Positions 1 to 7,710 are shown, numbered from the stretch's first letter. The stretch is 17,691 nucleotides of DNA from Lutibacter sp. (GCA_030599055.1 JAUVOS010000020.1:1-17691); one strand, 5' to 3'. A program made the numbers and translations. The notes: generated by a model from the sequence alone, not told the origin.

Positions 1-101
1 GGATCTTGTTGAAAAACATCATCTCCCACTTCTGCTTGAAACATAAAATCCAACATTTCAGGAGTTGGTTTGGTTAGCGTATCACTTATTAGATTTATCA
101 T
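1..101 (-). CDS. ltaE: Low-specificity L-threonine aldolase, N-terminal fragment
   Basis: Only the first 33 codons are in the window; the gene runs off the left edge. The reading begins MINLISDTLTKPTPEMLDFM and goes on to AEVGDDVFQQDP, which matches the invariant start of PLP-dependent threonine aldolases (the SDTxTKPT and AEVGDDVxxxDP blocks that shape the active site). The family cleaves threonine or allo-threonine to glycine and acetaldehyde in the cytoplasm. The start is an ATG at 101-99. The acetyltransferase gene lies 80 bp upstream on the same strand, so co-transcription is possible. Most of the enzyme, including the PLP lysine, cannot be seen, so an intact gene is an assumption. Confidence 0.85.
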   Translation of the reverse strand, partial: MINLISDTLTKPTPEMLDFMFQAEVGDDVFQQD

Positions 102-181
102 TTTTTATAGTGTGTTTTTAATTGCCCGCCAAGAAATATCTTTTATTTTGCAAACTTTATTCCCTAACAAACACCCAATTT

Positions 182-622
182 TTATTTTCTTAACATTCCT
201 ATATGAGGAATATAATCCTCCATATATTCAATACCGACCTGTTTAAATCCGAAATTTTCATAGAATTTTTTTAAATACGACTGTGCACTTATGCGTATGG
301 GCTTGGAAATATTTTTTTCTTCGATATAAGCTATTGATTTATGCATTAGCTCATGCCCCAATCCTAATCCTCTGTAGGTTGATTTACTTACAACTCTACC
401 AATAGATGTTTCTTGAAAATAATCACCCGGTTTAAAAACGCGAGTATAGCCTACTACTTCACCTTTTTCGATAGCGAGAACGTGAAGTGCCTTTTGGTCT
501 TTATTATCCACATCTTGATAGGGACAATCTTGTTCCACCACAAAAACTTCAGCTCGTAATCGTAGTAAACTGTACAACTCGTTTTTTGTTAATTCTTTAT
601 ATGTTTTAAACTTCCATTGCAT
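182..622 (-). CDS. ElaA-type GNAT N-acetyltransferase
   Basis: A 146-residue GNAT protein close in length and sequence to E. coli ElaA. The N-terminal block LRLRAEVFVVEQDCPYQDVD (about residues 20-39) is the ElaA family signature. The acetyl-CoA pyrophosphate loop RGLGLGH is at residues 84-90, and the C-terminal FYENFGF and IPHIGM segments are also conserved. The family transfers an acetyl group from acetyl-CoA; its natural substrate is not established. I chose the ATG at 622-620 rather than the GTG nine bases upstream, because family members begin within a few residues of the W in MQW. It is divergent from the outer-membrane gene at 875 and upstream of the threonine aldolase gene. No promoter was convincing on this side. 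Confidence 0.88.
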   Translation of the reverse strand: MQWKFKTYKELTKNELYSLLRLRAEVFVVEQDCPYQDVDNKDQKALHVLAIEKGEVVGYTRVFKPGDYFQETSIGRVVSKSTYRGLGLGHELMHKSIAYIEEKNISKPIRISAQSYLKKFYENFGFKQVGIEYMEDYIPHIGMLRK

Positions 623-646
623 AATCAACACTGCGTTAGATTTGAA

Positions 647-662
647 ATATGAGATATGAGAT
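647..662. repeat. Short heptamer repeat (ATATGAG)
   Basis: Two exact ATATGAG units in a row followed by AT, with a looser unit just before. It lies between divergent genes. It resembles two other heptamer arrays in this window (1530-1564 and 14425-14467) in unit length but not in sequence. Too short to be significant alone. Confidence 0.4.
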
Positions 663-844
663 TAACATATTGTTTATTAGAGGATTAAATGCCAAATGTG
701 TTGGTTGTTATTTTACTAAAAATTAGTTTGTTATAAAATTCCAACGAACTATTAATAATGTGATTAAATAATGATACTAGATTCCAAAGATACTCGCTTT
801 TAATGGAAGTCTCTAATGTTACATTTAAAAAGCTTGTAATCTTA

Positions 845-852
845 TATTTTTG
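845..852 (+). promoter_or_regulatory. -7 box of a Bacteroidota promoter for the outer-membrane gene
   Basis: TATTTTTG fits the TAnnTTTG -7 element of the Bacteroidota primary sigma factor. It lies 22 bases before the ATG at 875, leaving a short leader. No TTG at the expected -33 distance was found, so the call rests on the -7 element alone. Confidence 0.4.
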
Positions 853-874
853 TGTTTTTAAAATAGTATAAATC

Positions 875-1507
875 ATGATAAGAAAATCAATAACTATTAT
901 AATTGCATCTTTGTTTGCAATCGTTTCTCTAGCTCAAAATAATCTCTCGTATGGAATAAAAGGCGGACTATTAGTTAACTCAGCTATTTTGCCTGATATT
1001 AAACTAAACAACAGTATCAGTAGTATTTTACAGGGTGACGATGTGGTTAAAGGTGTTCCCCAATACGCTGATATAACTTATAATTATCAATTCGGTGGAT
1101 TTGTTAAATTTAAAGACGGATTTGGTTTTAGCATGCTAGAAACCAATTATACAACTACTAAAATTTACGATGAAATCAGTATTGACACAGGAATTTTTGG
1201 TGAAATAACAACGATGGTTTTAGATAGGAATTTTTCTTATTTAGATATTGCTGTATCGTATAATATTTTTCTATCAAAAAAAGATAATATGTTTTTTACA
1301 ATCGGTGGTAGTCCTTCCTTTTTACTTTCAAATACAGGAAAGGAAACTCCGGAAAAAATGGATATAAGAGTCTTTTCCGGCTTTGGATTTAATCTAACAA
1401 ATGCTATTGTGATCAGTACAAGAGCTGAATTAGGAATTCGTGAAGTTTATAAAGATTCTTATATACATCATATTATGATTCCTGTTAGGATTTCAATAGG
1501 GTTTTAA
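875..1507 (+). CDS. PorT-family outer membrane beta-barrel protein
   Basis: A 210-residue predicted outer membrane protein. Residues 1-20 form a signal peptide: basic start MIRK, hydrophobic core, and cleavage most likely after SLA at residue 20, leaving QNN as the mature end. The rest alternates polar and hydrophobic residues in short strands with glycine-rich turns (for example YGIKGGLLVNS near the start and FGGFVKFKDGFGFSMLE in the middle). It ends in RISIGF, a terminal aromatic residue as in Bam-inserted barrels. Small barrels of this kind are common in Bacteroidota and mostly of unknown role; nothing here identifies a ligand. It is the only clear plus-strand gene in the left half and stands alone, convergent with the lipid operon. 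Confidence 0.75.
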   Translation: MIRKSITIIIASLFAIVSLAQNNLSYGIKGGLLVNSAILPDIKLNNSISSILQGDDVVKGVPQYADITYNYQFGGFVKFKDGFGFSMLETNYTTTKIYDEISIDTGIFGEITTMVLDRNFSYLDIAVSYNIFLSKKDNMFFTIGGSPSFLLSNTGKETPEKMDIRVFSGFGFNLTNAIVISTRAELGIREVYKDSYIHHIMIPVRISIGF

Positions 1508-1529
1508 GTTGGATGAGATTTGAGCTATA

Positions 1530-1564
1530 GGCTTTGGGCTTTAGACTTTGGGCTTTGGGCTTTC
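1530..1564. repeat. Heptamer array, five GGCTTTG-type units
   Basis: Five consecutive 7-base units read GGCTTTG, GGCTTTA, GACTTTG, GGCTTTG, GGCTTTC. The array fills most of the 70-bp spacer between the convergent outer-membrane gene and the last gene of the lipid operon. It is G+C-richer than its surroundings. An 86-codon ORF starts inside it but is antisense to the PLP enzyme gene and is not credited. Confidence 0.7.
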
Positions 1565-1577
1565 CTATAAAAAACTG

Positions 1578-2795
1578 CTATTTAGTTAAAGCAGCGATAA
1601 AAGGTTTCATTTTCTTAAAAACTTCAATCGTTTCTTCTACTTCTTTCATGGTATGCGCTGCAGTAGGAATAATACGCAGAATTAGCATTCCTTTTGGAAT
1701 TACGGGATATACAACCCCGGAGGTAAAAATACCGTATTTTTCACGCATTTCCTTAATAATTTTAAGAGCATCTTCTACACTACCTTTTATATAAACTGGT
1801 GTTACTGCAGAGTTAGTAACCCCAATGTCATATCCCAACTTTATCAAACCAGATTGTAAGGCTCGTGCAATTTTCCATAATTTATCTTTGTGTTGAGTAG
1901 ATTCGCGCAGCAATTGCAATTTATACAAAGCGCCTTCAACCATTGGCATTGGTAGTGATTTGGCGAAAATTTGAGAACGCATGGAGTATTTTAGATGTAG
2001 AATCACTTCTTTGGTGGAAGTCACATAAGCACCAATACTAGCAAAACTTTTGGCAAAAGTGGCAAAGTAGATGTCTATCTCGTCTTGAATTCCTTGTTCA
2101 AAAGTAGCTCCTTGGCCTTGAGGTCCTAGGGTGCCAAAACCATGGGCGTCATCTACAAAAATTCTAAAATCATACTCTTTTTTTAAAGCGACAATCTCTT
2201 TTAATTTTCCTTGATCACCACGCATACCAAAAACACCTTCAGAAATAACTAAAATAGATCCACCTGTTTTATTTATCACTTTAGTGGCTCTTTTTAATTG
2301 TTTTTTTAAGCTTTCCATGTCATTGTGATCAAAAACGAAGCGTTTTCCCAAATGCAATGAAACGCCATCAACGATACATGCATGCGATTCATAATCGTAA
2401 ACAATTACATCATGGCGATCGACCAAACTTTGAATGATTGAAAAAACACCTAGATACCCGTAATTTAATAAATAAGCGGCTTCCTTTTCTTGAAACTGTG
2501 CAATTTCCTTTTCAAATTGTTCGTGTTTATGTGTTTGTCCGGACATCATTCTTGCACCCATCGGATACGCTAAACCCCATTTTTTAGCCGATTCTGCATC
2601 TCTTTTTCTAACTTCTGGATCATTTCCTAAACCTAAATAATCATTGATACTCCACATGATAACCTCTTTCCCATTAAATTGCATTCTAGGTCCTATTTCG
2701 CCTTCTAAATTTGGAAACATATAATATCCTTCACTAGAAGCTGCATAATCTTTTAAAGGTCCGTGTTTTGCTTTTATTTTATCGAATAAATCCAT
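1578..2795 (-). CDS. Alpha-oxoamine synthase, probable cysteate (or serine) C-acyltransferase
   Basis: A 405-residue fold-type I PLP enzyme of the alpha-oxoamine synthase family (serine palmitoyltransferase, BioF, KBL). These condense an amino acid with an acyl thioester and release CO2. Visible: ring-stacking His138 in YESHAC, the PLP-binding DDAH at 215-218, and the Schiff-base lysine K249 in TFAKSFASIGAY. Because the operon also holds a cysteate-synthase-like gene, I infer that the amino acid is cysteate and the product 3-ketocapnine; serine, giving a sphingoid base, remains possible. The start is the ATG at 2795-2793; a TTG ten codons upstream lies on top of a promoter-like box and lacks family support. 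Last gene of the six-gene operon, 66 bp after the VOC gene. Confidence 0.85.
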   Translation of the reverse strand: MDLFDKIKAKHGPLKDYAASSEGYYMFPNLEGEIGPRMQFNGKEVIMWSINDYLGLGNDPEVRKRDAESAKKWGLAYPMGARMMSGQTHKHEQFEKEIAQFQEKEAAYLLNYGYLGVFSIIQSLVDRHDVIVYDYESHACIVDGVSLHLGKRFVFDHNDMESLKKQLKRATKVINKTGGSILVISEGVFGMRGDQGKLKEIVALKKEYDFRIFVDDAHGFGTLGPQGQGATFEQGIQDEIDIYFATFAKSFASIGAYVTSTKEVILHLKYSMRSQIFAKSLPMPMVEGALYKLQLLRESTQHKDKLWKIARALQSGLIKLGYDIGVTNSAVTPVYIKGSVEDALKIIKEMREKYGIFTSGVVYPVIPKGMLILRIIPTAAHTMKEVEETIEVFKKMKPFIAALTK

Positions 2796-2822
2796 TTTTG
2801 TTCTGTTTTTAATTGGTGGTGG

Positions 2823-2830
2823 CAAATTTA
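2823..2830 (-). promoter_or_regulatory. Possible internal -7 box before the oxoamine synthase gene
   Basis: On the minus strand TAAATTTG matches TAnnTTTG exactly. It lies in the 66-bp gap between the VOC and oxoamine synthase genes, 27 bases before the ATG at 2795. This is the widest gap in the operon, so extra transcription of the last gene is plausible. No -33 TTG was seen. Confidence 0.35.
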
Positions 2831-2861
2831 CACATTTGATTTTTAAAAATATAAATTTAGC

Positions 2862-3929
2862 TTATTCTTTATGCTTTTTTCTACTAAATCGCATGCTGTT
2901 TAAAATCCAATTAGGTAGTGGTTTTTTGGGATCTCTTTTTTTAAGATTTAAGTACCAACCTATTTTCTTGTAAATAGGTATTTTATGAGTTTCGACAAAT
3001 TCAATAAGTGTTCCGTCAGGATCTTCAATATAGGCAAAATGTCCTGCTGCTTCTCCCATATCAAAACTATTGGCACTATCAACCGTAAAAGGATGTCCTA
3101 AAGTTAAACATTCTTTTTTAAGGTCACTCATTCCTGTAATGTCAAAACACAGGTGGATAAAGCCTAAGTCTCCCCATAATCGATTTTTAAATATTTTTTC
3201 TGGTGTTCTGTCCATAACTTTTATCAGTTCTATAGTGCTTGGACCTAATAATTTACTAAAAGCACCTTTTCTATCTTCGCTGTGTTTTAATAATACTCTC
3301 TGTACTTCGTGATTACCACCTGGTAGCTTTTTAAAATCATTAAAAATATTCTTTTCTTGAAATACTACTGTATCATATCCTAAAATTTTACTGTAGAATT
3401 CTTTTGATTTTTCTATATCAGAAACACCGATTACAACTCCATAATTACCTCCAAAAACTCCTTTTACCTTTTCTTTAAACCAAGCTGTAGATTTTACTAT
3501 TTGAAATAAATTTCCATAGGGATCTTTAACAAAAAAATGTTCTGAATTATCTGGCATTTTAACAATATCTGATACCATTTCAACTCCATTTTTTTGGAGT
3601 GTCTTATAGGCTATCTGAAGATTTGATGTTTTTATTTTGGTAATAAAAATACCCAAATCTCCTAATTGTAATTCAAAGGTTGCGGATTGAGGTTTTCGAC
3701 TGGTGTACTGCCAAATTTCAAAACCGCCACCACCTTTTAGATTTAGTGCTAAAATGGCATGTCTTTCTTGTGGTTTGCCGTCTGTATAAGGTAGCATTAA
3801 ACCCGCTTCTGCGGCTTCATCAAACAATGGTAAATCAAAACCAAAGTTTTTATTATACCAAGCCCAAGCTTCATAAACATCTGGTATACCTATCCCTATT
3901 TGCTGTATGCCACTTATAATTTTTGCCAT
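2862..3929 (-). CDS. Two-domain VOC (glyoxalase-fold) protein in the lipid operon
   Basis: A 355-residue protein with two vicinal-oxygen-chelate domains, about residues 5-148 and 160-315, then a basic tail (KKRDPKKPLP and RFSRKKHKE). Each domain shows paired beta-alpha-beta units ending in the KDPYGNLFQIV / EDPDGTLIEFV hairpin. The usual metal ligands are His, Glu, His, Glu. Domain 1 keeps only E71 (GFEIW); the others read as Q10, a glycine/isoleucine in LGDLGIFI, and Q143. Domain 2 keeps E234 (IELIKV), H259 (FIHLCFD) and E310 (TLIEF), but has N/Y at 162-163. So one catalytic domain and one structural domain is likely. Dioxygenases, epimerases and lyases share this fold. The layout resembles 4-hydroxyphenylpyruvate dioxygenase only in outline. 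It lies 10 bp after an SDR gene. The reaction is unknown. Confidence 0.8.
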   Translation of the reverse strand: MAKIISGIQQIGIGIPDVYEAWAWYNKNFGFDLPLFDEAAEAGLMLPYTDGKPQERHAILALNLKGGGGFEIWQYTSRKPQSATFELQLGDLGIFITKIKTSNLQIAYKTLQKNGVEMVSDIVKMPDNSEHFFVKDPYGNLFQIVKSTAWFKEKVKGVFGGNYGVVIGVSDIEKSKEFYSKILGYDTVVFQEKNIFNDFKKLPGGNHEVQRVLLKHSEDRKGAFSKLLGPSTIELIKVMDRTPEKIFKNRLWGDLGFIHLCFDITGMSDLKKECLTLGHPFTVDSANSFDMGEAAGHFAYIEDPDGTLIEFVETHKIPIYKKIGWYLNLKKRDPKKPLPNWILNSMRFSRKKHKE

Positions 3930-3939
3930 TTACTATAAT

Positions 3940-4734
3940 TTATGTTGTTTTGACTTTATCTATAATTCTGTAATAAATAAATGGTAAAAAGCGTCGCAAG
4001 TGAACCATTATCAATTCCTTACCTCCAATTAATACTTCTTTTTTATTATTGCTAATTCCTTTTATTATTTTTTTAGCACAATATTCTGCTGATACTCCGC
4101 CCGCTTGTCCATCATCTAGCTTATTATTTTTACTCCCGTCTTTTAACATGGCATTATATGAAATATTCGTTTTCACATAGCCCGGTATAACAATCGTCAC
4201 ATTGATATTATCGGCTTTGTGCTCTGCACGAAGTGTTTCATAAAATCCGTGAAGCGCATGTTTAGAGGCTGAATAAGCAGAACGTTTTGGAACGCCAAAT
4301 TTTCCAACCACAGAGCTAATTGTTACAATACTTCCTGATTGTTGTTTAATCATAAACGGCAAAACTGCTTTTGTTAAAGCAATATTGCCGAAAAAATTGA
4401 TTTCCATTATTTTCCTATCAATTTCGAGAGGTGTTTCTTTGACTAAAGAACGTTGCGTAATTCCTCCGTTATTAATAAGCACTTCGATTGTATGGTATTT
4501 AGCAATAATTTCTTCTGTGATTTTTGAAAAATTATCTTGATTTTCTAAATCTAAAATTTGAACAATACATGTTGCGCCTAATTTTTCGCATTCTAATTTA
4601 ACAATTTCTAGTTTTTTTGTATTTCTAGAAGATAAAATTATGACAGCTCCTATTTTTGCAAATTCAATTGCTAATGCGCTACCAATTCCTGAGGAAGCGC
4701 CCGTTATCCATACTGTTTTATCTTTAAAATTCAT
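3940..4734 (-). CDS. Short-chain dehydrogenase/reductase (DHRS7-like), lipid operon
   Basis: A 264-residue classical SDR. The Rossmann NAD(P)-binding motif TGASSGIG is at 11-18 and catalytic Y154/K158 are in YSASK, with serines S140/S141 before them. The usual NNAG is NNGG at 88-91. S35-S36-R37 after the second strand favours NADP(H). The C-terminal tail (HLRRFLPFIYYRIIDKV) is basic and hydrophobic, as in membrane-associated SDRs acting on lipids. In the inferred pathway it could reduce the 3-keto group of ketocapnine, but the other SDR of this operon is an equal candidate. It starts 14 bp after the PLP synthase gene, and the VOC gene follows 10 bp downstream. Confidence 0.88.
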   Translation of the reverse strand: MNFKDKTVWITGASSGIGSALAIEFAKIGAVIILSSRNTKKLEIVKLECEKLGATCIVQILDLENQDNFSKITEEIIAKYHTIEVLINNGGITQRSLVKETPLEIDRKIMEINFFGNIALTKAVLPFMIKQQSGSIVTISSVVGKFGVPKRSAYSASKHALHGFYETLRAEHKADNINVTIVIPGYVKTNISYNAMLKDGSKNNKLDDGQAGGVSAEYCAKKIIKGISNNKKEVLIGGKELIMVHLRRFLPFIYYRIIDKVKTT

Positions 4735-4748
4735 AAAACATCTTTTTA

Positions 4749-5741
4749 TTAAACCAAGTCGGAAGCATTTTCTGCTTCCGCTTTAGGATTGTATAATTTT
4801 CCCATGTATTTTATACCGTAATCAGGAAAGTTTAATACTGCCATGCTTATTTTTTCATCAGGATGGTTTGCTCTATATTGCTTAAAAGCGTCAATTGCCG
4901 CACCGCTAGAACCTCCTGCAAAAATTCCTTCATCTTTCAAAAGGTCTAATGCATTTTGAATACTTTTTTCATTATCTATTTCAATACATTCATCTATAAC
5001 ATCTGCATGAAAAACAGAAGGAATAATATCTTTTCCCACACCTTCAAGCGGCGTTTGTTTTTTAAGTTCGCCGTAATAAATACCTTCTTCATGGAAAGGT
5101 TTTAAAACCGATCCTATGGCGTCTGCACATATTATTTTTATGTTGGGGTTTTTACTTTTTAAGAAAGCTCCTGTTCCAGAAACTGTACCTCCTGTGCTAG
5201 AACTCGTAAAAAAATGAGAGATTTTTCCCTCTGTTTGCTCCCAAAGTTCTTTTCCCATACCGTGGTAATGTGCTTTAAAGTGATTGTCATTATGATTTTG
5301 ATCAAGGAAAAAAGCATCAGGCGTTTCATCGACAATTTTCTTTGCCATTGAATAATAAGATAATGGATCTTCGGGTTTTGCTTTCGCTGGACATTTTATG
5401 ACACGTGCTCCATATAATTGTAATTGACTAATTTTTGCCTTTGCCGAACTATCTTTTACGGTCACGATGCACTTATAGCCTTTTATCAATGCTATTAAAG
5501 CAATAGATAAACCTGTATTGCCACTTGTAGCATCTACAATAGTCATACCTGGCTTTAGAATTCCTTCGTTTTCCGCCTTTTCGATGATATAATTAACTAT
5601 TCTGTCTTTCATAGACATCGAAGGATTGAAAGATTCTAACTTACCATATACTTCGCAATTATATACATTACATAAAGTGTTTAATCTGACTAAAGGCGTA
5701 TTTCCTATTGTTTTGAGTAGATTATTTATTGGTTTATTCAT
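4749..5741 (-). CDS. Cysteine-synthase-family PLP enzyme, probable cysteate synthase
   Basis: A 330-residue fold-type II PLP enzyme of the CysK/CBS group. It opens with the family start TIGNTPLVRLN; the PLP lysine is K45 in NPSMSMKDR; TSGNTG (72-77) holds the substrate carboxylate; the phosphate loop STGGT is at 182-186; and GGSSGAA (276-282) lies against the pyridine ring. These enzymes replace a leaving group on serine derivatives with a nucleophile. Next to an oxoamine synthase and two lipid SDRs, the best reading is that sulfite is the nucleophile and cysteate the product. An ordinary O-acetylserine sulfhydrylase or CBS-like role cannot be ruled out by eye. The phosphate loop is SSSTGGT where CysK usually has GTGTGGT. 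Third gene in the operon, 27 bp after the first SDR. Confidence 0.8.
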   Translation of the reverse strand: MNKPINNLLKTIGNTPLVRLNTLCNVYNCEVYGKLESFNPSMSMKDRIVNYIIEKAENEGILKPGMTIVDATSGNTGLSIALIALIKGYKCIVTVKDSSAKAKISQLQLYGARVIKCPAKAKPEDPLSYYSMAKKIVDETPDAFFLDQNHNDNHFKAHYHGMGKELWEQTEGKISHFFTSSSTGGTVSGTGAFLKSKNPNIKIICADAIGSVLKPFHEEGIYYGELKKQTPLEGVGKDIIPSVFHADVIDECIEIDNEKSIQNALDLLKDEGIFAGGSSGAAIDAFKQYRANHPDEKISMAVLNFPDYGIKYMGKLYNPKAEAENASDLV

Positions 5742-5768
5742 TAGGTTGTTGGTTGGTTTTGTAAAGTT

Positions 5769-6530
5769 TTAAATTTTGTTATTTACTTTTTTACGCATCA
5801 AATTTACATAGAAATTTGGCAAATATTTATATAAATAATAAGAGAGTTTGGCTGTTTTACCGATATATACTTTTGATTTTTTCTTACTATAAGCATCAAA
5901 TATTTTGTTAGCGACCTGGTCGGCTGTTAAGACCTCGTATTTTTTTACGCTTAGGTTTGAATTATCTCTAATCTGAGTTTGAATAAAAGTAGGATATGCC
6001 ATCATTATATGCAGTTTGTCATCTTGCTCGGCTCCTAAAACACTGAAAAATCCTTCTAAACCAAATTTTGATGCTGCATAAGCTGTTCTGCCAATTACCG
6101 GTGCATAACCTATTACGCTTGAAATAGTAATAATACTTCCTTTGTTTTTAATTAAAACATCAATAAAAAGTTGCGTTAAATATACGACTCCATTAAGATT
6201 GGTGTTGATTAATTCTTGGTATTTATCAATCTTATAATTTGTATCAAAATTTTGAATATACGTAATACCTGCGTTATTGATAAGCGCTTTAATTTTGACA
6301 CCCATATCCATTATCTGAATATAGGCTTTTTGACAACTTTTCCAATTACTAACATCACAAACTACCGATTCTATCTCCGATATTTTAGACAATTCATTTT
6401 CTAGCTCTTGAAGTTTTTTCTTTTTTCTACCCAGTAAAATGAGTCCAAAACCTTCTTTGGCATAAACTAGAGAAAGTGCTTTTCCAAGACCTCCATAAGC
6501 TCCCGTTATAATAACATAATCTTTAAGCAT
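5769..6530 (-). CDS. Short-chain dehydrogenase/reductase, lipid operon
   Basis: A 253-residue classical SDR with TGAYGGLG at 9-16, NNAG at 85-88, serines S137/S138, and Y151/K155 in YAASK. R35 with following lysines in GRKKKK suggests preference for NADP(H). The C-terminal stretch KLSYYLYKYLPNFYVNLMRKKV is aromatic and basic, again suggesting contact with a membrane. Its ATG overlaps the end of the GNAT-like gene by 8 bases, so the two are probably translationally coupled. Together with the other SDR it supplies more reductase capacity than a single keto reduction needs, so each may act on a different ketone or chain length. Confidence 0.87.
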   Translation of the reverse strand: MLKDYVIITGAYGGLGKALSLVYAKEGFGLILLGRKKKKLQELENELSKISEIESVVCDVSNWKSCQKAYIQIMDMGVKIKALINNAGITYIQNFDTNYKIDKYQELINTNLNGVVYLTQLFIDVLIKNKGSIITISSVIGYAPVIGRTAYAASKFGLEGFFSVLGAEQDDKLHIMMAYPTFIQTQIRDNSNLSVKKYEVLTADQVANKIFDAYSKKKSKVYIGKTAKLSYYLYKYLPNFYVNLMRKKVNNKI

Positions 6531-7710
6531 GTTTCTTATCTTTAGTTTTTATTGGCATTCTTTTATAAGGTCTATTTCTATCAAATACATAACGATAAGT
6601 TGTATGAATTTTAGATTTTTCTGAACCTTTAAATTTAGTAACTAATTTTATCATTGCCGGATTAAAATCTCCTATTCCGTGCATTTCAAAAAAACGATAA
6701 TTTGTTTCTTCTTCCATTGTTTTTCGTGCAATATGGGTCAGTGCGTGTGTTACTCCTTTACCATCATATTTTGGAACAACGCCAAAGATAATTCCCAATA
6801 GTTTTTTATTGGTTTTTAGTAGCTTTTGTTTTAGAAAAATCAATTTACCCCAAAGGTTTAATTTTCCATTAAGATGTTTAAAAACCTGATTGACTTCAGG
6901 TACTGATATAAAAAAAGCAATGGGTTCGTTTTTGTGATATCCAAACCAAGCTACTTTTTCGTCTAATACCGGTAAAAGTGAGTTAATTATTGCTTTTGCT
7001 TGTCGAGATTTCATTTCAGAAACTCCAAGATGTTTTGCCCAAGCTTTATTATAAATTATTCTAAAATCATCCGTGTATTTCTCTAGGTTTTTTTTACGAA
7101 GGTGTTCAAATTTATAATCGGGATTTTGGAATATCTGATTTGCTGTTATTAGATATTCATCCGGTAATTTTAATAAAATATCTCGCTTAAAAGTAAACTG
7201 ATTGAAATAGAGTTTAAATCCGTAATTCTCAAAAAGATTTTGGTAGTAGCTAAAATTGAAATTCGCCAAGTAATTGGGTTCTTGATCAAAACCCTTTGTT
7301 AATAAACCCCAAAATTTATCACGATCTCCGAAATTAATGGGCCCTTCCATTGCCTCTATTTCTTTTTCTTGAAACCAAATTTTTGCTGTATCGAACAAGA
7401 GGTTGGCGGCTTCTTGATTGTCAATACATTCAAAAAAACCAATACCGCCAACAGGATATTCATTATTCTTGTTTACGGTTTTTGCATTGACAAAAGCGGC
7501 TATTCTTCCAATGGGCTTTTTTTGTTCATCAAAAAGCATCCAACGCATAAAATTATCTTTTTTTGCTATTGTATTCTTTTTTATATCGAATACACTCTGT
7601 ATATCTTTATCTAAGGGACGTATCCAATACGGATTCTTTTTGTATAGGTAAACGGGAAACTTTATAAAATCAGTTGCTCCTTGTGTATCAATTACTTGTT
7701 GTATAATCAT
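6523..7710 (-). CDS. GNAT-fold acyltransferase-like protein, first gene of lipid operon
   Basis: A 395-residue protein with one recognisable GNAT-like acyl-CoA-binding region near the C terminus (FGVVPKYDGKGVTHALTHIA) and a long N-terminal half (PYWIRPLDKD, then EGPINFGDRDKFWGLL) that looks like a second, degenerate GNAT-like lobe. Such proteins are widespread and uncharacterised in Bacteroidota. Bacterial ceramide synthases known from other phyla are also GNAT-like, so I infer N-acylation of the capnine or sphingoid amine. I take the ATG at 7710-7708 as the start; the longer frame would begin at a TTG inside the promoter-like GTACTTTGCAC. If that box is used, the mRNA would be nearly leaderless. 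The gene overlaps the first SDR by 8 bases. Confidence 0.75.
   Translation of the reverse strand: MIIQQVIDTQGATDFIKFPVYLYKKNPYWIRPLDKDIQSVFDIKKNTIAKKDNFMRWMLFDEQKKPIGRIAAFVNAKTVNKNNEYPVGGIGFFECIDNQEAANLLFDTAKIWFQEKEIEAMEGPINFGDRDKFWGLLTKGFDQEPNYLANFNFSYYQNLFENYGFKLYFNQFTFKRDILLKLPDEYLITANQIFQNPDYKFEHLRKKNLEKYTDDFRIIYNKAWAKHLGVSEMKSRQAKAIINSLLPVLDEKVAWFGYHKNEPIAFFISVPEVNQVFKHLNGKLNLWGKLIFLKQKLLKTNKKLLGIIFGVVPKYDGKGVTHALTHIARKTMEEETNYRFFEMHGIGDFNPAMIKLVTKFKGSEKSKIHTTYRYVFDRNRPYKRMPIKTKDKKHA

Noticed and set aside
685..876. 63-codon minus-strand ORF between the divergent acetyltransferase and barrel genes
   Set aside because: AT-rich, no recognisable motif, no promoter or ribosome site, and it covers the promoter region of the barrel gene.
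1534..1794. 86-codon plus-strand ORF starting in the heptamer array
   Set aside because: Antisense to the clearly coding oxoamine synthase gene.
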